Assembly (NCBI RefSeq): GCF_020829665.1
Contig: NZ_JAIVFT010000022.1
Span: 1-64,000, forward strand
Source of the DNA: Nostoc sp. CHAB 5824
Lineage (GTDB): Bacteria > Cyanobacteriota > Cyanobacteriia > Cyanobacteriales > Nostocaceae
DNA: 64,000 nucleotides
Direction: 5' to 3'
Part shown: positions 1 through 10,084 of the stretch, in pieces
Numbering within the stretch: the stretch's first letter is position 1
Layout: every line of letters starts with the position of its first letter
Made by a program: the position numbers and the translations under genes
The notes under the pieces: generated by a model
What the model saw: only the letters and a program-made list of their open reading frames with translations
Databases searched by the model: none
Told to the model about the DNA's origin: nothing

Positions 1-64
1 TATCTTTGACAATCTTGGGAAATGAATTTATAATCACTATCAAATAGATATACTTTAATCTTCC

Positions 65-98
65 GCCCAAAACTTAACATATTTTGGGCTATTTTTAT
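65..98 (+). terminator. Rho-independent terminator of a gene left of the window
   Basis: GCCCAAAA pairs with TTTTGGGC across a short loop and is followed by a T-rich tract. It probably ends a plus-strand gene lying outside the window. The rest of 1-275 is AT-rich and shows no gene. Confidence 0.6.
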
Positions 99-275
99 CG
101 GATTTTTCTTAATATTCAACACTTCTGGTTTTGAATATATCCTTTACCCCTTTTTGCAAACTACAAGAAAAGTGAAAAATGCTTCTTTGAATCGTATTGG
201 AGAAACTTTCCTCGACTTCATATTAAGATTTCACTTGCAGAAAGTACATGAGTTTCGCATTTACCGTAAGTTTTT

Positions 276-1445
276 ATGAAAAAATATCGGCTTTTTGGAG
301 TTATCAGCACTCTTTGCATCACTTTGTCAATTCTTTATTCCTTTGTGGGAAGTTCCCAAATTTCTACATCCAGAGTGTTACTCTCCACCAATCCACCTTT
401 AGAACGTATTCTCCCCTTTGAAGCAGAGGCAGAAAAACCACAATCTCCCGTTACCCTGACGTTACAAGCTGTTAATGCTGCGGGTAAATCGTTAGAAAAT
501 GCCAAAATTAGCTTACAAATTTTGACGCCTAATCGGAATCCTTGGTTAACAACAGATTTTCCCATTGTCGAGGGAACAAAATTGCTGCAAATGGATGCCA
601 CTGCACCTGATGGGAAGCTAGAAATTCAGCAGATGTTACCCATCCGTGGTAATTACCAACTACGGGTAAATGTTTCACCTTTGGTAGCTAATGCTTTTGT
701 TCCATATCAGCAAACTTTAAATCTGAATGTCCGGGAAAATCCAATCAAATATAAATATTTTGCTGTGATCGCAGCTATTTTACTATCAGTTGGATTGTTG
801 GGTGGTTGGGTTATTGGCGGACAAGAAGAACTACAACAAGGAGAAATTGCACCACAGTCAGTGTGCCTTTTATTAAGTGCATTGACAGTAATAGCTATAG
901 TAACCCTAATAGTTATCAACATTAGTGCAGAAGTTGCAGAAGCTCATGGCAGTGGACACCACTCAAGTAGTACCGAAGCCATCGCACCATCATCTCAAAA
1001 ATCTCAGGGATTGGAAATTAACCTTGACGGAGATAAAAACGCAACTGTCGGAAAACTTGCAAATTTAGCGCTACAGGTGAAAGATGCCGCAACCGGACAA
1101 CCTATCAGAGATGTAGCGTTGCAGGTAAAAGCGATCGCCACAGAACATAATTTAACAGTCTTTGACTACAAAGGTATTCCCGACGAACAAGGTAAGTTAA
1201 CATGGCTGGAACAATTTTTTGATGGTTCACCCCACAAAATCGAGGTGGAAGCAACTCCTTTACCAGGATCTAGCCGTCAATTTCCACCAGTGAAGGTAGC
1301 ACAAGAAGTTGAAGTTGAAGCGATCGCACCACCAATATATATCCGATTGATTGGTTTATTCTACTTTACAGCCTTTGTCGGCATTGGTATGGCCATTGGC
1401 TTGCTAATACAGCACCGACGAACACCACAAGCAAGGGGAAATTAG
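276..1445 (+). CDS. Membrane protein with His-rich segment and beta-sandwich-like domains
   Basis: Function not recognised. The 389-residue protein has an N-terminal signal/anchor (about 5-25), an extracytoplasmic Pro/Val-rich region that looks like a FixH/YtkA- or carboxypeptidase-regulatory-like sandwich (about 50-155), two membrane segments (about 160-180 and 195-218), a His-containing stretch HGSGHH near 224-229, a second sandwich-like region (about 245-345) and a last membrane segment (about 352-375). The His stretch suggests metal contact or a metal-efflux neighbourhood, but that is inference. The gene to the left, which might tell, is outside the window. The ATG at 276 gives a normal signal-like start. 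Confidence 0.6.
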   Translation: MKKYRLFGVISTLCITLSILYSFVGSSQISTSRVLLSTNPPLERILPFEAEAEKPQSPVTLTLQAVNAAGKSLENAKISLQILTPNRNPWLTTDFPIVEGTKLLQMDATAPDGKLEIQQMLPIRGNYQLRVNVSPLVANAFVPYQQTLNLNVRENPIKYKYFAVIAAILLSVGLLGGWVIGGQEELQQGEIAPQSVCLLLSALTVIAIVTLIVINISAEVAEAHGSGHHSSSTEAIAPSSQKSQGLEINLDGDKNATVGKLANLALQVKDAATGQPIRDVALQVKAIATEHNLTVFDYKGIPDEQGKLTWLEQFFDGSPHKIEVEATPLPGSSRQFPPVKVAQEVEVEAIAPPIYIRLIGLFYFTAFVGIGMAIGLLIQHRRTPQARGN

Positions 1446-1490
1446 TAATAGGCTGTCGTGCATTTAACTTGCACATCTTTTCGTGTTGGC

Positions 1491-1567
1491 TGTTGACTGT
1501 TGACTGTTGACTGTTGACTGTTGACTGTTGACTGTTGACTGTTGACTGTTGACTGTTGACTGTTGAC
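1491..1567. repeat. Tandem 7-bp repeat (STRR), about 11 copies of TGTTGAC
   Basis: The unit TGTTGAC is repeated without interruption about eleven times. Degenerate copies flank it on the left (TGTTGGC, 1484-1490) and right (TGTTAAC, 1568-1574). Such short tandemly repeated repetitive sequences are known from heterocystous cyanobacteria. It abuts the dispersed repeat at 1568-1640. Confidence 0.95.
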
Positions 1568-1640
1568 TGTTAACCGTCAGCGGTCAACGAACTTAGGAAG
1601 TGACTGTGTAATTTAAAAGCGTAATAGCTTATCCAATGCT
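1568..1640 (-). repeat. Dispersed repeat, inverted copy of 62057-62135
   Basis: Read on the minus strand this segment runs from GATAAGCTATTACGCTTT to a GTCAAC-type tail. It matches 62057-62135 almost base for base, in opposite orientation. Both copies run into GTCAAC/GTTGAC heptamers at the same end. It looks like one end of a mobile or recombining element; no coding sequence was seen in this copy. Confidence 0.85.
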
Positions 1641-1739
1641 TTAGTGAGAATTACAGTCAATATAATCAATGTGGATTAAGGTAAGTAGGACAGAATAAAT
1701 CAAACTACATTACGCAATGGCAAACTAATTAAATCGGCT

Positions 1740-1769
1740 TGTAGTAAGCGACTAGAGTCGCTTACTACA
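1740..1769. repeat. Perfect 14-bp inverted repeat
   Basis: TGTAGTAAGCGACT is followed after two bases by its exact reverse complement. No T-run follows, so it resembles the small dispersed palindromes of Nostoc genomes more than a terminator. The rest of the gene-free stretch 1446-1989 is AT-rich with no supported gene. Confidence 0.8.
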
Positions 1770-1989
1770 AATTCCTTTAATTGCTATTTTGTAGTTAATT
1801 AACAAAAGCTAATGTTCTGATTGCAACGCTTCTTGATTTTCTGAATTCTAAACATCTAAAACACTGGTTTACAAACTACTGCTACTGTACTTGATAAACT
1901 GCAACTTGCGGTATATTTAGATACTTATGATATAGCATTTCCGAAGCAACTGAGGTACACTCAAATGTTGTTTACCAAGATTAGTAGCT

Positions 1990-3621
1990 TTGAAAACGTA
2001 CCTCGCCAGATCGGGAACTGCTATAAACAGACAATTAGTACTTGCAAAATATTTTCCTCCTATTTGGCTACGATTTTTAATCATTATTTTATTAATATTA
2101 GGGATATTTTTTCGCTTCGCCTATCTGGATCGAAAAGTCTACTCGCACGATGAAGCTTATACCTCATTACGAATTTCTGGTTACACTAAGACAGAATTTG
2201 TTCAACAAGTGTTTAATGGGCACGTGTTTGCTGTTGGAGATATACAAAAATATCAACAGCCTAATTCTGAAAAAGGTTTAATTAATACCATCAACTCTTT
2301 GGCGGTGGAGGATGCTCAACATCCTCCACTTTATTACGTAATGGTTAGATTATGGATGCAATTTTTTGGCAATTCAGTAGTGACTACCAGAAGCTTGTCA
2401 GCCATAATTAGCCTGCTAGCCTTTCCTTGCATTTATTGGCTGTGCTTAGAATTATTTCAGTCACCCATAACGGCATGGATAAGCGTAGCTTTTCTAACAG
2501 TCTCGCCTTTCCATGTGCTGTACGCGCAAGAAGCAAGGGAGTTCGGTTTGTGGATGGTGACTACTTTGCTAGGGAGTGCTGCACTGCTGCGAGCAATAAG
2601 GCTAGGTAGCAAGCAGCTTTGGGGGATTTATGCAGTAACAGTCGCACTAGGATTGTACACCTTTTTGTTTTCTGGGTTGCTAGCGATCGCCCACGGTATT
2701 TATGTATTTGCCATTGAACGCTTTCGATTCACCAAAACCGTTAAAGCTTATCTAATAGCAACTAGTGCCGGGTTTTTAGCTTTCGTTCCTTGGATTTTAA
2801 CCGTTATTAATAGCTTGTCTGAAATTGAGCGCACAACAACCAGTGCTCAAGCCAGACAATCTGTATCATTTTTGATTTCTGGTTGGATTAGCAATATTAG
2901 CTGTTTATTTGCTGATTTTTGGCGCTACGAACCATTTTTTCCAGATTTGAATTTGCCAGTTTTGCGCTGGGGTCGATTTTTAATTCCCTTAATACTAATC
3001 TTGGTAGTATATTCATTCTTATTTCTTTATCGGCAAGCCGGAACACGAGTTTGGTTATTTGTTTTTCTCTTGAGTGGAATACCTGCTTTAGCTGTCCTAT
3101 TGCCTGATTTGATTATTGGAGGTAAGGTTAGTCTGCGGCCTAGATATGTCATTCCGTGTTATGTAGGCATTCAGCTAGCTGTTGCTTACTTGCTAGCAAC
3201 TCAAATTATTTCTTCTAAGTTAATAGCCCGCAAATTTTGGCAATTAGTAATGGTAGTAGTAATTTCTGCTGGAGTTGTATCTTGTACCGTCAGTTCTCAA
3301 GCCGAGACATGGTGGAATAAAAGCAGCCATGCCAACCCTCAAATAGCTCGCATCATCAATAAAGCTAATGATCCACTATTAATTAGTAGTAATTATTCTC
3401 TAAATATTGGCGATTTAATGTCTCTGATTCATCTGCTAGATCATAAAGTGCAGATGCAATTGGTAACTGAACCAAGTATACCAAACATTCCTGATGGTTT
3501 CAGTGAGCTATTTTTGTATAATCCTTCTAAAATATTTAGATATGAGCTTGAGAAGAAATACAAACTAGTCGATGTTTTCCAGTATAGTAGGCTGTGGCGG
3601 CTAGAACAAAAAAATAGCTAA
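1990..3621 (+). CDS. GT39-type (GT-C) membrane glycosyltransferase
   Basis: A 543-residue polytopic membrane protein of the dolichyl-phosphate-mannose mannosyltransferase/ArnT type, which moves sugars from lipid carriers to acceptors on the outer face of the membrane. An early acidic motif HDEAYT (about 53-58) sits in the first external loop, as in GT-C enzymes, and HPPLYY follows near 111-116. About ten hydrophobic segments follow and a small hydrophilic tail ends the protein. The reading frame opens with TTG at 1990; an ATG at 1965 is in another frame, so the true N-terminus is uncertain. Acceptor and sugar cannot be told. Confidence 0.8.
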   Translation: MKTYLARSGTAINRQLVLAKYFPPIWLRFLIIILLILGIFFRFAYLDRKVYSHDEAYTSLRISGYTKTEFVQQVFNGHVFAVGDIQKYQQPNSEKGLINTINSLAVEDAQHPPLYYVMVRLWMQFFGNSVVTTRSLSAIISLLAFPCIYWLCLELFQSPITAWISVAFLTVSPFHVLYAQEAREFGLWMVTTLLGSAALLRAIRLGSKQLWGIYAVTVALGLYTFLFSGLLAIAHGIYVFAIERFRFTKTVKAYLIATSAGFLAFVPWILTVINSLSEIERTTTSAQARQSVSFLISGWISNISCLFADFWRYEPFFPDLNLPVLRWGRFLIPLILILVVYSFLFLYRQAGTRVWLFVFLLSGIPALAVLLPDLIIGGKVSLRPRYVIPCYVGIQLAVAYLLATQIISSKLIARKFWQLVMVVVISAGVVSCTVSSQAETWWNKSSHANPQIARIINKANDPLLISSNYSLNIGDLMSLIHLLDHKVQMQLVTEPSIPNIPDGFSELFLYNPSKIFRYELEKKYKLVDVFQYSRLWRLEQKNS

Positions 3622-3725
3622 ATCTTATATAGCTGGGATTCTCCAGAACTTGGTGTATTTATTAAGTAAAATTTTATTATTTTCCAGATTATAAAATTAA
3701 GATTTACTGAGAAATTAAGAAAGTA

Positions 3726-4868
3726 ATGCTGACAAAAATTACTGTTGAAAAAATTCTTGAACATGCCTTGATGGGATACGACTTATCTCTTGAAGAAGGA
3801 GTGGTGTTATTACAGCAAACTGACCCGGAGGCGATCGCCGCAATACGTGATACATCCGACACACTCCGCCACACCCAAGCAGGCGATATGGTTACTTATG
3901 TAATTAATCGTAATATCAACTTTACTAATATTTGTGAGCAGCACTGTAGTTTTTGTGCTTTCCGTCGAGATGATGGTGATGCTGGTGCATACTGGTTAGA
4001 TTCGGCGCAAATTTTGGAAAAGGCGACAGATGCAGTGCGACGGGGTGCGACGGAAATCTGTATGCAGGGCGGATTAAATCCACAAGCGCAGATAAATGGT
4101 AAATCTTTGCCTTACTACCTCAAGATAATAGAAACCATCAAACAGGAATTTCCCCAGATACATCTTCACGCTTTCTCTCCCCAGGAAGTGCAATTTATCG
4201 CCAGACTTGATGGACTTGAATATGCTGATGTGATTGCTGCTTTGCGCGATGCTGGTGTTGGCTCAATGCCGGGAACAGCAGCTGAAGTGTTAGACGATGA
4301 AGTAAGGCGGATACTTTGTCCAGAGAAGATTGACACAGCCACTTGGCTAGAAATTGTCAGCACCGCTCACAAATTAGGCTTGCATACCACCAGCACCATG
4401 TTATCTGGGCATATTGAAACCCACGAACAGCAAATCGAGCATTTAGAAAAATTGCGATCGCTCCAAAAAACCGCCATTAATCAGGGATATCCAGCAAGAA
4501 TCACAGAGTTTATTTTATTACCCTTCGTTGGGCAAGAAGCGCCCAAATCCTTACGTCGTCGTGTCGGACGCGATCAACCAGTTTTGAGTGATGCACTGCT
4601 ACTAGGGGCTGTAGCGCGGATTTACTTAGGTAATTGGATTCCCAATCATCAGCAAAGTTGGGTAAAACTGGGGCTTGCAGGTGCAACGTCAGCCTTAGTT
4701 TGGGGTTGCAACGATATTGGCGGCACATTAATGGAGGAGCATATTACCACAATGGCAGGTGCTTTGGGCGGTACATGTATGGAAGTGGAAACCTTGCAAG
4801 CTGCGATCGCTTCTTTAGGAAGACCTTACCAACAACGGGATACTCTTTATCAAAAAGTTAGGAGTTAA
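3726..4868 (+). CDS. cofH: CofH, F0 (deazaflavin) synthase subunit 2
   Basis: Radical-SAM enzyme that joins a tyrosine-derived radical to 5-amino-6-ribitylaminouracil on the way to 7,8-didemethyl-8-hydroxy-5-deazariboflavin (F0). In cyanobacteria F0 serves as a photolyase antenna. The [4Fe-4S] motif CEQHCSFC (CX3CX2C) starts near residue 70, within NINFTNICEQHCSFCAFRR. The 380-residue length fits a stand-alone CofH rather than the fused FbiC form. CofG is not in the window. The segment MLSGHIETHEQQIEHL in the C-terminal half is also typical of the family. Confidence 0.92.
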   Translation: MLTKITVEKILEHALMGYDLSLEEGVVLLQQTDPEAIAAIRDTSDTLRHTQAGDMVTYVINRNINFTNICEQHCSFCAFRRDDGDAGAYWLDSAQILEKATDAVRRGATEICMQGGLNPQAQINGKSLPYYLKIIETIKQEFPQIHLHAFSPQEVQFIARLDGLEYADVIAALRDAGVGSMPGTAAEVLDDEVRRILCPEKIDTATWLEIVSTAHKLGLHTTSTMLSGHIETHEQQIEHLEKLRSLQKTAINQGYPARITEFILLPFVGQEAPKSLRRRVGRDQPVLSDALLLGAVARIYLGNWIPNHQQSWVKLGLAGATSALVWGCNDIGGTLMEEHITTMAGALGGTCMEVETLQAAIASLGRPYQQRDTLYQKVRS

Positions 4869-4972
4869 GAGTAGCGACTTCTTGACAATGTGATTTTAAG
4901 TTCCTTACTTGCCATTTAAAGCAGAGAAGACTGATTGTGGTTAGAACTTCTAATGAAGAATGACATTAAAGT

Positions 4973-5653
4973 ATGCTCCGACAAATTTCTAATTTCTGGT
5001 TGCGTCATATACATCCTCGTTTTGCTCCCTTAATTGCCACAATTGGTATTGTTGGACTTGCTAGTTGTCTGCTCATCCTTTTTGTTTTAGCAAAACTGGC
5101 TGACGAGGTTTTGGAGCGAGAAGCTTTTACATTTGATACTACTTTTTTGTTATGGCTACATCAGTTCGCCAATCCGCATTTAGATAATTTAATGCTGTTT
5201 ATTACAAACCTTGGTAATCCTAATACAGTGGTTATAGTTGCAGGCGTTACTCTCTTGTTACTTTGGTGGCAACGTTACCGAGAAGAAGCAAAAATTTTTG
5301 TACTTGCTTGCTTGGGAGGGTTAATTTTAAATACAGGGCTAAAGTTGCTTTTTTCTAAACCTCGCCCTGAACTGTGGCATCGCTTAATTTCTGAAAAATC
5401 TTTTAGTTTTCCTAGTGGTCATGCACTAGGTTCTATGGTGCTTTATGGCTTTATTGCTTACGAATTGGCAATTCACTATCCTCATTTTGCTAAAGTTATT
5501 TACAGTTTGACAGTTATTTTCATTGCTGCTATTGGTATCAGCCGCTTATATTTAGGAGTCCATTGGCCCACAGACATAATTGCAGGATATGGAGTCGGTT
5601 TTTTATGGTTGATGATATGTATTACGATGCTTAAATTGCAAAAATTGAGGTAA
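4973..5653 (+). CDS. PAP2-family membrane phosphatase
   Basis: A 226-residue integral membrane lipid phosphatase (phosphatidate or undecaprenyl-diphosphate phosphatase type). All three PAP2 motifs are present: KLLFSKPRP near 124, PSGH near 146-149 and SRLYLGVHWPTD near 188-199, giving the catalytic His pair and Arg. Several membrane spans surround them. It follows cofH by about 100 bases on the same strand but has no functional link to it. The substrate cannot be told from sequence. Confidence 0.88.
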   Translation: MLRQISNFWLRHIHPRFAPLIATIGIVGLASCLLILFVLAKLADEVLEREAFTFDTTFLLWLHQFANPHLDNLMLFITNLGNPNTVVIVAGVTLLLLWWQRYREEAKIFVLACLGGLILNTGLKLLFSKPRPELWHRLISEKSFSFPSGHALGSMVLYGFIAYELAIHYPHFAKVIYSLTVIFIAAIGISRLYLGVHWPTDIIAGYGVGFLWLMICITMLKLQKLR

Positions 5654-5758
5654 GGAAAGTTAGTTGATTAAATGGTATCAACCTTTAATTCTATAACTCA
5701 AACTCACAAGCTCCTATTTTCAATAGACCTTCACCTCAACGAGGAAATTTAAGTGTAT

Positions 5759-5833
5759 TGGCGTACCCCTACTCTTAAGCAAGCTACGCGTAGCGTCTCC
5801 AAGAGTTGCCTTACCGTTGGCAAAGCCTCTCAC
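5759..5833. repeat. Dispersed CTACGCGTAGCGTCTC-type repeat cluster
   Basis: The segment contains CTACGCGTAGCGTCTCC and related pieces that recur at 18803-18850, 30590-30630, 32636-32675, 33320-33350, 36290-36405 and 46837-46858. It lies in the gap 5654-6030, which otherwise shows only a HIP1 site (5840-5847) and no gene. Confidence 0.75.
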
Positions 5834-6030
5834 AGAAAAGCGATCGCGATGATAATTGTCCAATCAGATTTTTTAATTACCTAATTTTTTGCCCAAAATG
5901 CTTGTAAATGAGCGCCTTTTAGGAAATGAAACAGACCTGCCCGCTCCCCTACTCAGCCCTAAATTGATCCCCAAGTTACCAATCCAAGATAGGATGGACG
6001 TTGATTTACGTATTCTTTTACTTAATGCAT

Positions 6031-6429
6031 ATGAAGCGCTATTGGTCGCGTTTGCTTGCGCTGGTTTTGGTTGTAGCTATCGGCTTAATGGGCTGTTCTG
6101 GCAGTCCAGATAGTTTGACTGGGGATTATCGCCAAGACACCTTAGCTGTGGTCAATGTTATGAGACAAGCTCTCGATCTATCACAAGATTCATCAGACAA
6201 AGCAGCAGTTCAAGCAGAAGCGCGTCAAAAAATTAATGACTTTTCAGCTCGCTATCAGCGGGTTAACTCTGTTTCTGGTCTTGGCTCCTTTACAACCATG
6301 CGAACAGCCCTCAACTCCCTAGCTGGACATTACAGTTCTTACCCAAATCGTCCTGTACCCGAAAAACTCAAAAATCGTTTAGAGAAGGAGTTACAACAGG
6401 TAGAAGTAGCGCTAAAGCGTGGCGGTTGA
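6031..6429 (+). CDS. psb27: Psb27, photosystem II assembly lipoprotein
   Basis: A 132-residue lumenal lipoprotein that binds CP43 on immature photosystem II and holds off premature assembly of the oxygen-evolving complex. The signal peptide ends in a lipobox GLMGC with the lipidated Cys at residue 22. The mature part shows the helical pattern of the family (TGDYRQDTLAVV, ARQKINDFSARYQR, FTTMRTALNSLAGHYSSYPN, LEKELQQVEVALKRGG). The ATG at 6031 gives a normal lipoprotein signal; the frame is open from a TTG at 6001. A strong terminator follows at 6454. Confidence 0.95.
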   Translation: MKRYWSRLLALVLVVAIGLMGCSGSPDSLTGDYRQDTLAVVNVMRQALDLSQDSSDKAAVQAEARQKINDFSARYQRVNSVSGLGSFTTMRTALNSLAGHYSSYPNRPVPEKLKNRLEKELQQVEVALKRGG

Positions 6430-6453
6430 TTCTTAACTATTGTCTACTCCATC

Positions 6454-6495
6454 ATCAAGAGCCAAAAGTCGATACTTTTGACTCTTGATTATTTT
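6454..6495 (+). terminator. Terminator after psb27
   Basis: ATCAAGAG-C-CAAAAGT pairs with ACTTTTG-A-CTCTTGAT around a CGAT loop and a T-rich tract follows. The hairpin begins 25 bases after the psb27 stop and faces the end of polA, so it may serve both convergent genes. Confidence 0.8.
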
Positions 6496-6579
6496 CTCAA
6501 CTTAATATAACTCAAAGGATTAAATTTTCAACTAAACTGATTGACACTTTTGTACCTAAAAGCCTTGTCACAGTTCAAC

Positions 6580-9519
6580 TTACTTTGTCTCCATCCAATT
6601 TTCACCAACACGCGCATCCACCAGCAACGGCACACTCAACTGGACTGCGTTTTCCATCACCGACTTAATTTGCGGTTGTAATTCTTCCCGCTCCTGAGGG
6701 GGAATTTCAAACACTAATTCATCGTGAACTTGCAACAACAAACGCGCCTGATAGTTCTTCAAAACTTCATGCAATCTCACCATTGCAATTTTGATAATAT
6801 CAGCGTTGGAACCTTGAATTGGCGCATTAGCAGCAGAGCGTAATAAACCTGCATCAAAAGGGCCCAAATTCTTCAATTTACTCAGATCAATATCTTCTGG
6901 GTTACTGCCTTTTAATTTTCGTAAACTGTTATTAGTAAAGTCAAAATAACGACGGCGACCGAAAATAGTTTCTACATAACCAAGAGCGATCGCTTCTTTT
7001 TTCACTCGCTCCAAATATGCAAATACTTTAGGATATCGTTCATTAAACCGCTTAATGAACTCGTTGGCAATCGTCTTATCTATCCCAGTTGAGCGCGAAA
7101 ACCTTAGAGAACCCATTCCATAAATCACACCAAAATTGATAGTTTTTGCTATTCCTCGTTCTTCTGATGTAATATTTTCTTTTTCAAACACTAACCGCGC
7201 CGTAACAGTGTGAACATCTTCATTTTGTTGATATGCTTGCACTAATATCGGCTCTTGACTCAAATGAGCCAAAATCCGCAATTCAATTTGTGAGTAATCA
7301 GCAGCCATCATTAGCCAACCAGCTTCTGGCAAAAACGCCTTCCGAATTTGGCGACTAAAAGCTGTACGAATGGGGATATTTTGTAAATTCGGATTAGAAG
7401 AAGATAACCTACCAGTTGATGTTGCTGCTTGATTAAAATCAGTATGCACTCTTTGGGTATCTGGACGTACCAATGCTGGCAATGCATCAACATAAGTAGA
7501 CTTTAGTTTAGATAGGGTGCGATACTCAATGAGCGCTTCAACAAATCCAGTTTTATCATCTTCTTGGAGTTTTTCCAGTGTTGCTGCGTCTGTAGAGTAG
7601 CCCGTTTGAATTTTACGAGAATGTTTGGTGCTTAACCCCAACTTTTCAAACAATATTTGGCTCAATTGCTTAGGAGAACCCAAGTTAAAATTTTCCCCAG
7701 CTATTTCAGTTGCTTTCTCTTTTAACCTGGCTAACTCTGTTTCTAAATGCTGCGAAAGCTCTTGTAAATAAGCGGAATTAATGCGGACACCTGTATATTC
7801 CATTTGGGCTAAAACGGCTTCTAGTGGCTGTTCCACTTCCACTAATAGCTTAGATAAAGCTGGAATTTGCTCCAGTTCCTCACGCAATTTCAGCACTAAA
7901 CCAAAGGTAGAATAAGCATCCATACCGCAGTAATCTGCTACGGCGGGAATATCTATATCAGCAATAGTTTTGCCTTTAGGAACTAAATCTAAATAACTTT
8001 TAGCTATCAATCCCAAATATCGCTGCGCCAAATCCATCAAATTATGGCTAGAATCTGGATTTAGAATGTAACTTGCCAGCATGGGATCAAATATTACTCC
8101 CGCCAAATTAATTCCTTGACACTTTAGAACTAAGCGGTCAAATTTGGCATTTTGTAAAGCTTTGGGATAATCAGCACTTTCGAGAATTGGGCGTAATGCT
8201 TCTAGCACCAAATCTTTATGCAAATTTTCCCCAGTTTTGTGCCCCAAAGGAATATAGGCTACCTCATCTGGTTTGGTTCCCCAACAGCAACCAATTCCTA
8301 CTAACTCAGCATCTCTTGGTTCTAAATCAGTGGTTTCAGTGTCCCAAGCAACGGGAGTCTCTGAATTAGTGAATTTTTGCAAAAGTTTCACTAACTCAGT
8401 TAGTTTAGCTTCAGTGTCGATAATGTGTGGTGTAATAGGGGAAGTAGATTGTTGTGTAACTGCTGCTGTATCACTAGCACTGAAAAACCACAAATCATTA
8501 TCTTCATCAGCGCTGAATTCTGAGTTAGTATTGGGATTAATTGCGTCTGTTTTGGCTTCTTGAGTTTCTTCAACTTTGCCACCAAAACGTTGTTGAAGGT
8601 CGTTTATTTTACCTAAAAAAGACTTAAATTCTAACTTTTCTAAAATTGGTGTCAGGACGCTTGTATCAAACCCTTTTAATTTGCAATCTTCTAAATTAAT
8701 TTCTATAGGAACGTCCAGAACTATAGTTGCCAAATAGCGAGACCTATCGGCATCTTCTTTACCACTTGCCAGTTTTTTCTGAGTTGCGCCTTTAATTTCA
8801 TCTAATGCAGCATAAATATTGTCAAGGGAACCATAGGTATTTAGCAGCTGCACTGCTGTCTTTTCCCCAATACCCTTGACGCCAGGGATATTATCCGATT
8901 TATCGCCACAAAGAGCTTTGAAATCAACAATTTGTGAAGGTAAAACACCCATTTTTTCTTTAACTTGTTCTGCTTCAAATTCCGTGATGCTATTTGTAGA
9001 GCGCTTTAGGGCATCTGGACTAAAATTCAGAACAGTGATTTCTTTGTCAGAATCGATCAGTTGAAATAAATCGCGATCGCCAGTGAGAATCTTTACCTTA
9101 TACCCAGCAGCAGTTACTCGCTGTGTTAGGGTTCCCAAAACATCATCCGCCTCGTAACCAGGGGCAGTGAAAATTGGTAAATTGAAGCCATTGAGCAACT
9201 CATGCAGGTTTGCTAAGTCAGGAATGAAGTCTTCTGGCGTTTCTTTGCGATCGGCTTTATAAGTATCGTCAGCTTCGTGGCGAAAAGTGGCCTCACCCAA
9301 ATCAAAAGCGATCGCCATTGCTTGCGGCTGTTGTGTTGCCATTACCTCCAGCAGGCACTTCACAAAACCAAAACATATACTCGTAGGAATCCCCGTTTTG
9401 GTACGCAGTCCTCCATCTCGCCCTTTGGCGAAAGCAAAGTATGAACGATAAGCCAAAGAGTGCCCATCTACGAGGATGAACGTGGGGCGTGTTGCGGTTG
9501 CAGAAGTGATTTCAGACAT
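6580..9519 (-). CDS. polA: DNA polymerase I
   Basis: Full-length 979-residue family A polymerase for repair and Okazaki fragment processing. The N-terminal 5'-3' exonuclease (about 10-300) carries LVDGHSLAYRSYFA and the KALCGDKSDNIPGVKGIGEKTA helix-hairpin-helix region. The 3'-5' exonuclease keeps its acidic residues (WDTETTDLEPRD, NAKFDRL, YCGMDAYST), so proofreading is probably active. The polymerase domain has DYSQIELRILAHLS, NFGVIYGMG and LLQVHDELVFEIP. An acidic, low-complexity linker (about 310-365) joins the exonuclease domains. Start ATG at 9519. Confidence 0.97.
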   Translation of the reverse strand: MSEITSATATRPTFILVDGHSLAYRSYFAFAKGRDGGLRTKTGIPTSICFGFVKCLLEVMATQQPQAMAIAFDLGEATFRHEADDTYKADRKETPEDFIPDLANLHELLNGFNLPIFTAPGYEADDVLGTLTQRVTAAGYKVKILTGDRDLFQLIDSDKEITVLNFSPDALKRSTNSITEFEAEQVKEKMGVLPSQIVDFKALCGDKSDNIPGVKGIGEKTAVQLLNTYGSLDNIYAALDEIKGATQKKLASGKEDADRSRYLATIVLDVPIEINLEDCKLKGFDTSVLTPILEKLEFKSFLGKINDLQQRFGGKVEETQEAKTDAINPNTNSEFSADEDNDLWFFSASDTAAVTQQSTSPITPHIIDTEAKLTELVKLLQKFTNSETPVAWDTETTDLEPRDAELVGIGCCWGTKPDEVAYIPLGHKTGENLHKDLVLEALRPILESADYPKALQNAKFDRLVLKCQGINLAGVIFDPMLASYILNPDSSHNLMDLAQRYLGLIAKSYLDLVPKGKTIADIDIPAVADYCGMDAYSTFGLVLKLREELEQIPALSKLLVEVEQPLEAVLAQMEYTGVRINSAYLQELSQHLETELARLKEKATEIAGENFNLGSPKQLSQILFEKLGLSTKHSRKIQTGYSTDAATLEKLQEDDKTGFVEALIEYRTLSKLKSTYVDALPALVRPDTQRVHTDFNQAATSTGRLSSSNPNLQNIPIRTAFSRQIRKAFLPEAGWLMMAADYSQIELRILAHLSQEPILVQAYQQNEDVHTVTARLVFEKENITSEERGIAKTINFGVIYGMGSLRFSRSTGIDKTIANEFIKRFNERYPKVFAYLERVKKEAIALGYVETIFGRRRYFDFTNNSLRKLKGSNPEDIDLSKLKNLGPFDAGLLRSAANAPIQGSNADIIKIAMVRLHEVLKNYQARLLLQVHDELVFEIPPQEREELQPQIKSVMENAVQLSVPLLVDARVGENWMETK

Positions 9520-10084
9520 AGCTCTATTTTAGCCAGAAGCTTTGTCACATAGTTAGCAATTTTAGATGCTCGTTCAGCTTGACTTTAGCGACAATAGCGT
9601 AGTTTTTTGCGTACAAATTGCTTCTGCATATAATTTTAGACAAAGTGACGTCTACGCATTTGCAACTTTACTACGGAAACCAAGTAAAACCAAATTTTTG
9701 CAGGAATACTGGCCCAATTAAGTACGGGAGTCCAAATAAACATAATAACGATATAATCACATTCCCGACTTCCTACCAGAATTCCGGGATCTATCTCTTG
9801 AGCATTTTATGTTTAATTAGTTTGACCTAGCTTACTAGAATTCAATTTTCAGAAACCAACAAAAACTAGCTTCATATTTCAACACATAACTACCACTCTC
9901 AAAGCCTCTTTGCCTTAACAAAACTTTATGTATACCTCTAAAAACGTATATTTGTTCAAGGAATTTCAACATGAAAACTTTACATAAGTTTACGTATATT
10001 TATCAAGCCTATAACCAAAATTTCAGAGTTAAAAATAAGTTAGCAATCCCGTAATGATTTGTTTTAAAAAAGCATCTTCCATCC
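9520..10084. other. Gene-free AT-rich spacer
   Basis: This stretch between the divergent polA and the PEP-CTERM gene is AT-rich. Only short open frames without family resemblance occur. It presumably holds the promoters of both genes, but I could not assign a -10/-35 pair with confidence. Confidence 0.5.

Noticed and set aside
1491..1567. CRISPR-like array
   Set aside because: The repeats are uninterrupted heptamers without spacers.
1965..2153. Open frame of 62 codons with ATG at 1965
   Set aside because: It lies out of frame over the N-terminal part of the GT39 glycosyltransferase and ends after 62 codons.
5889..6113. Open frame of 74 codons before psb27
   Set aside because: It overlaps the psb27 signal region in another frame and has no family resemblance; psb27 is certain.
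9618..9830. Open frame of 70 codons between polA and the PEP-CTERM gene
   Set aside because: Composition is random-like, no ribosome site and no recognisable domain.
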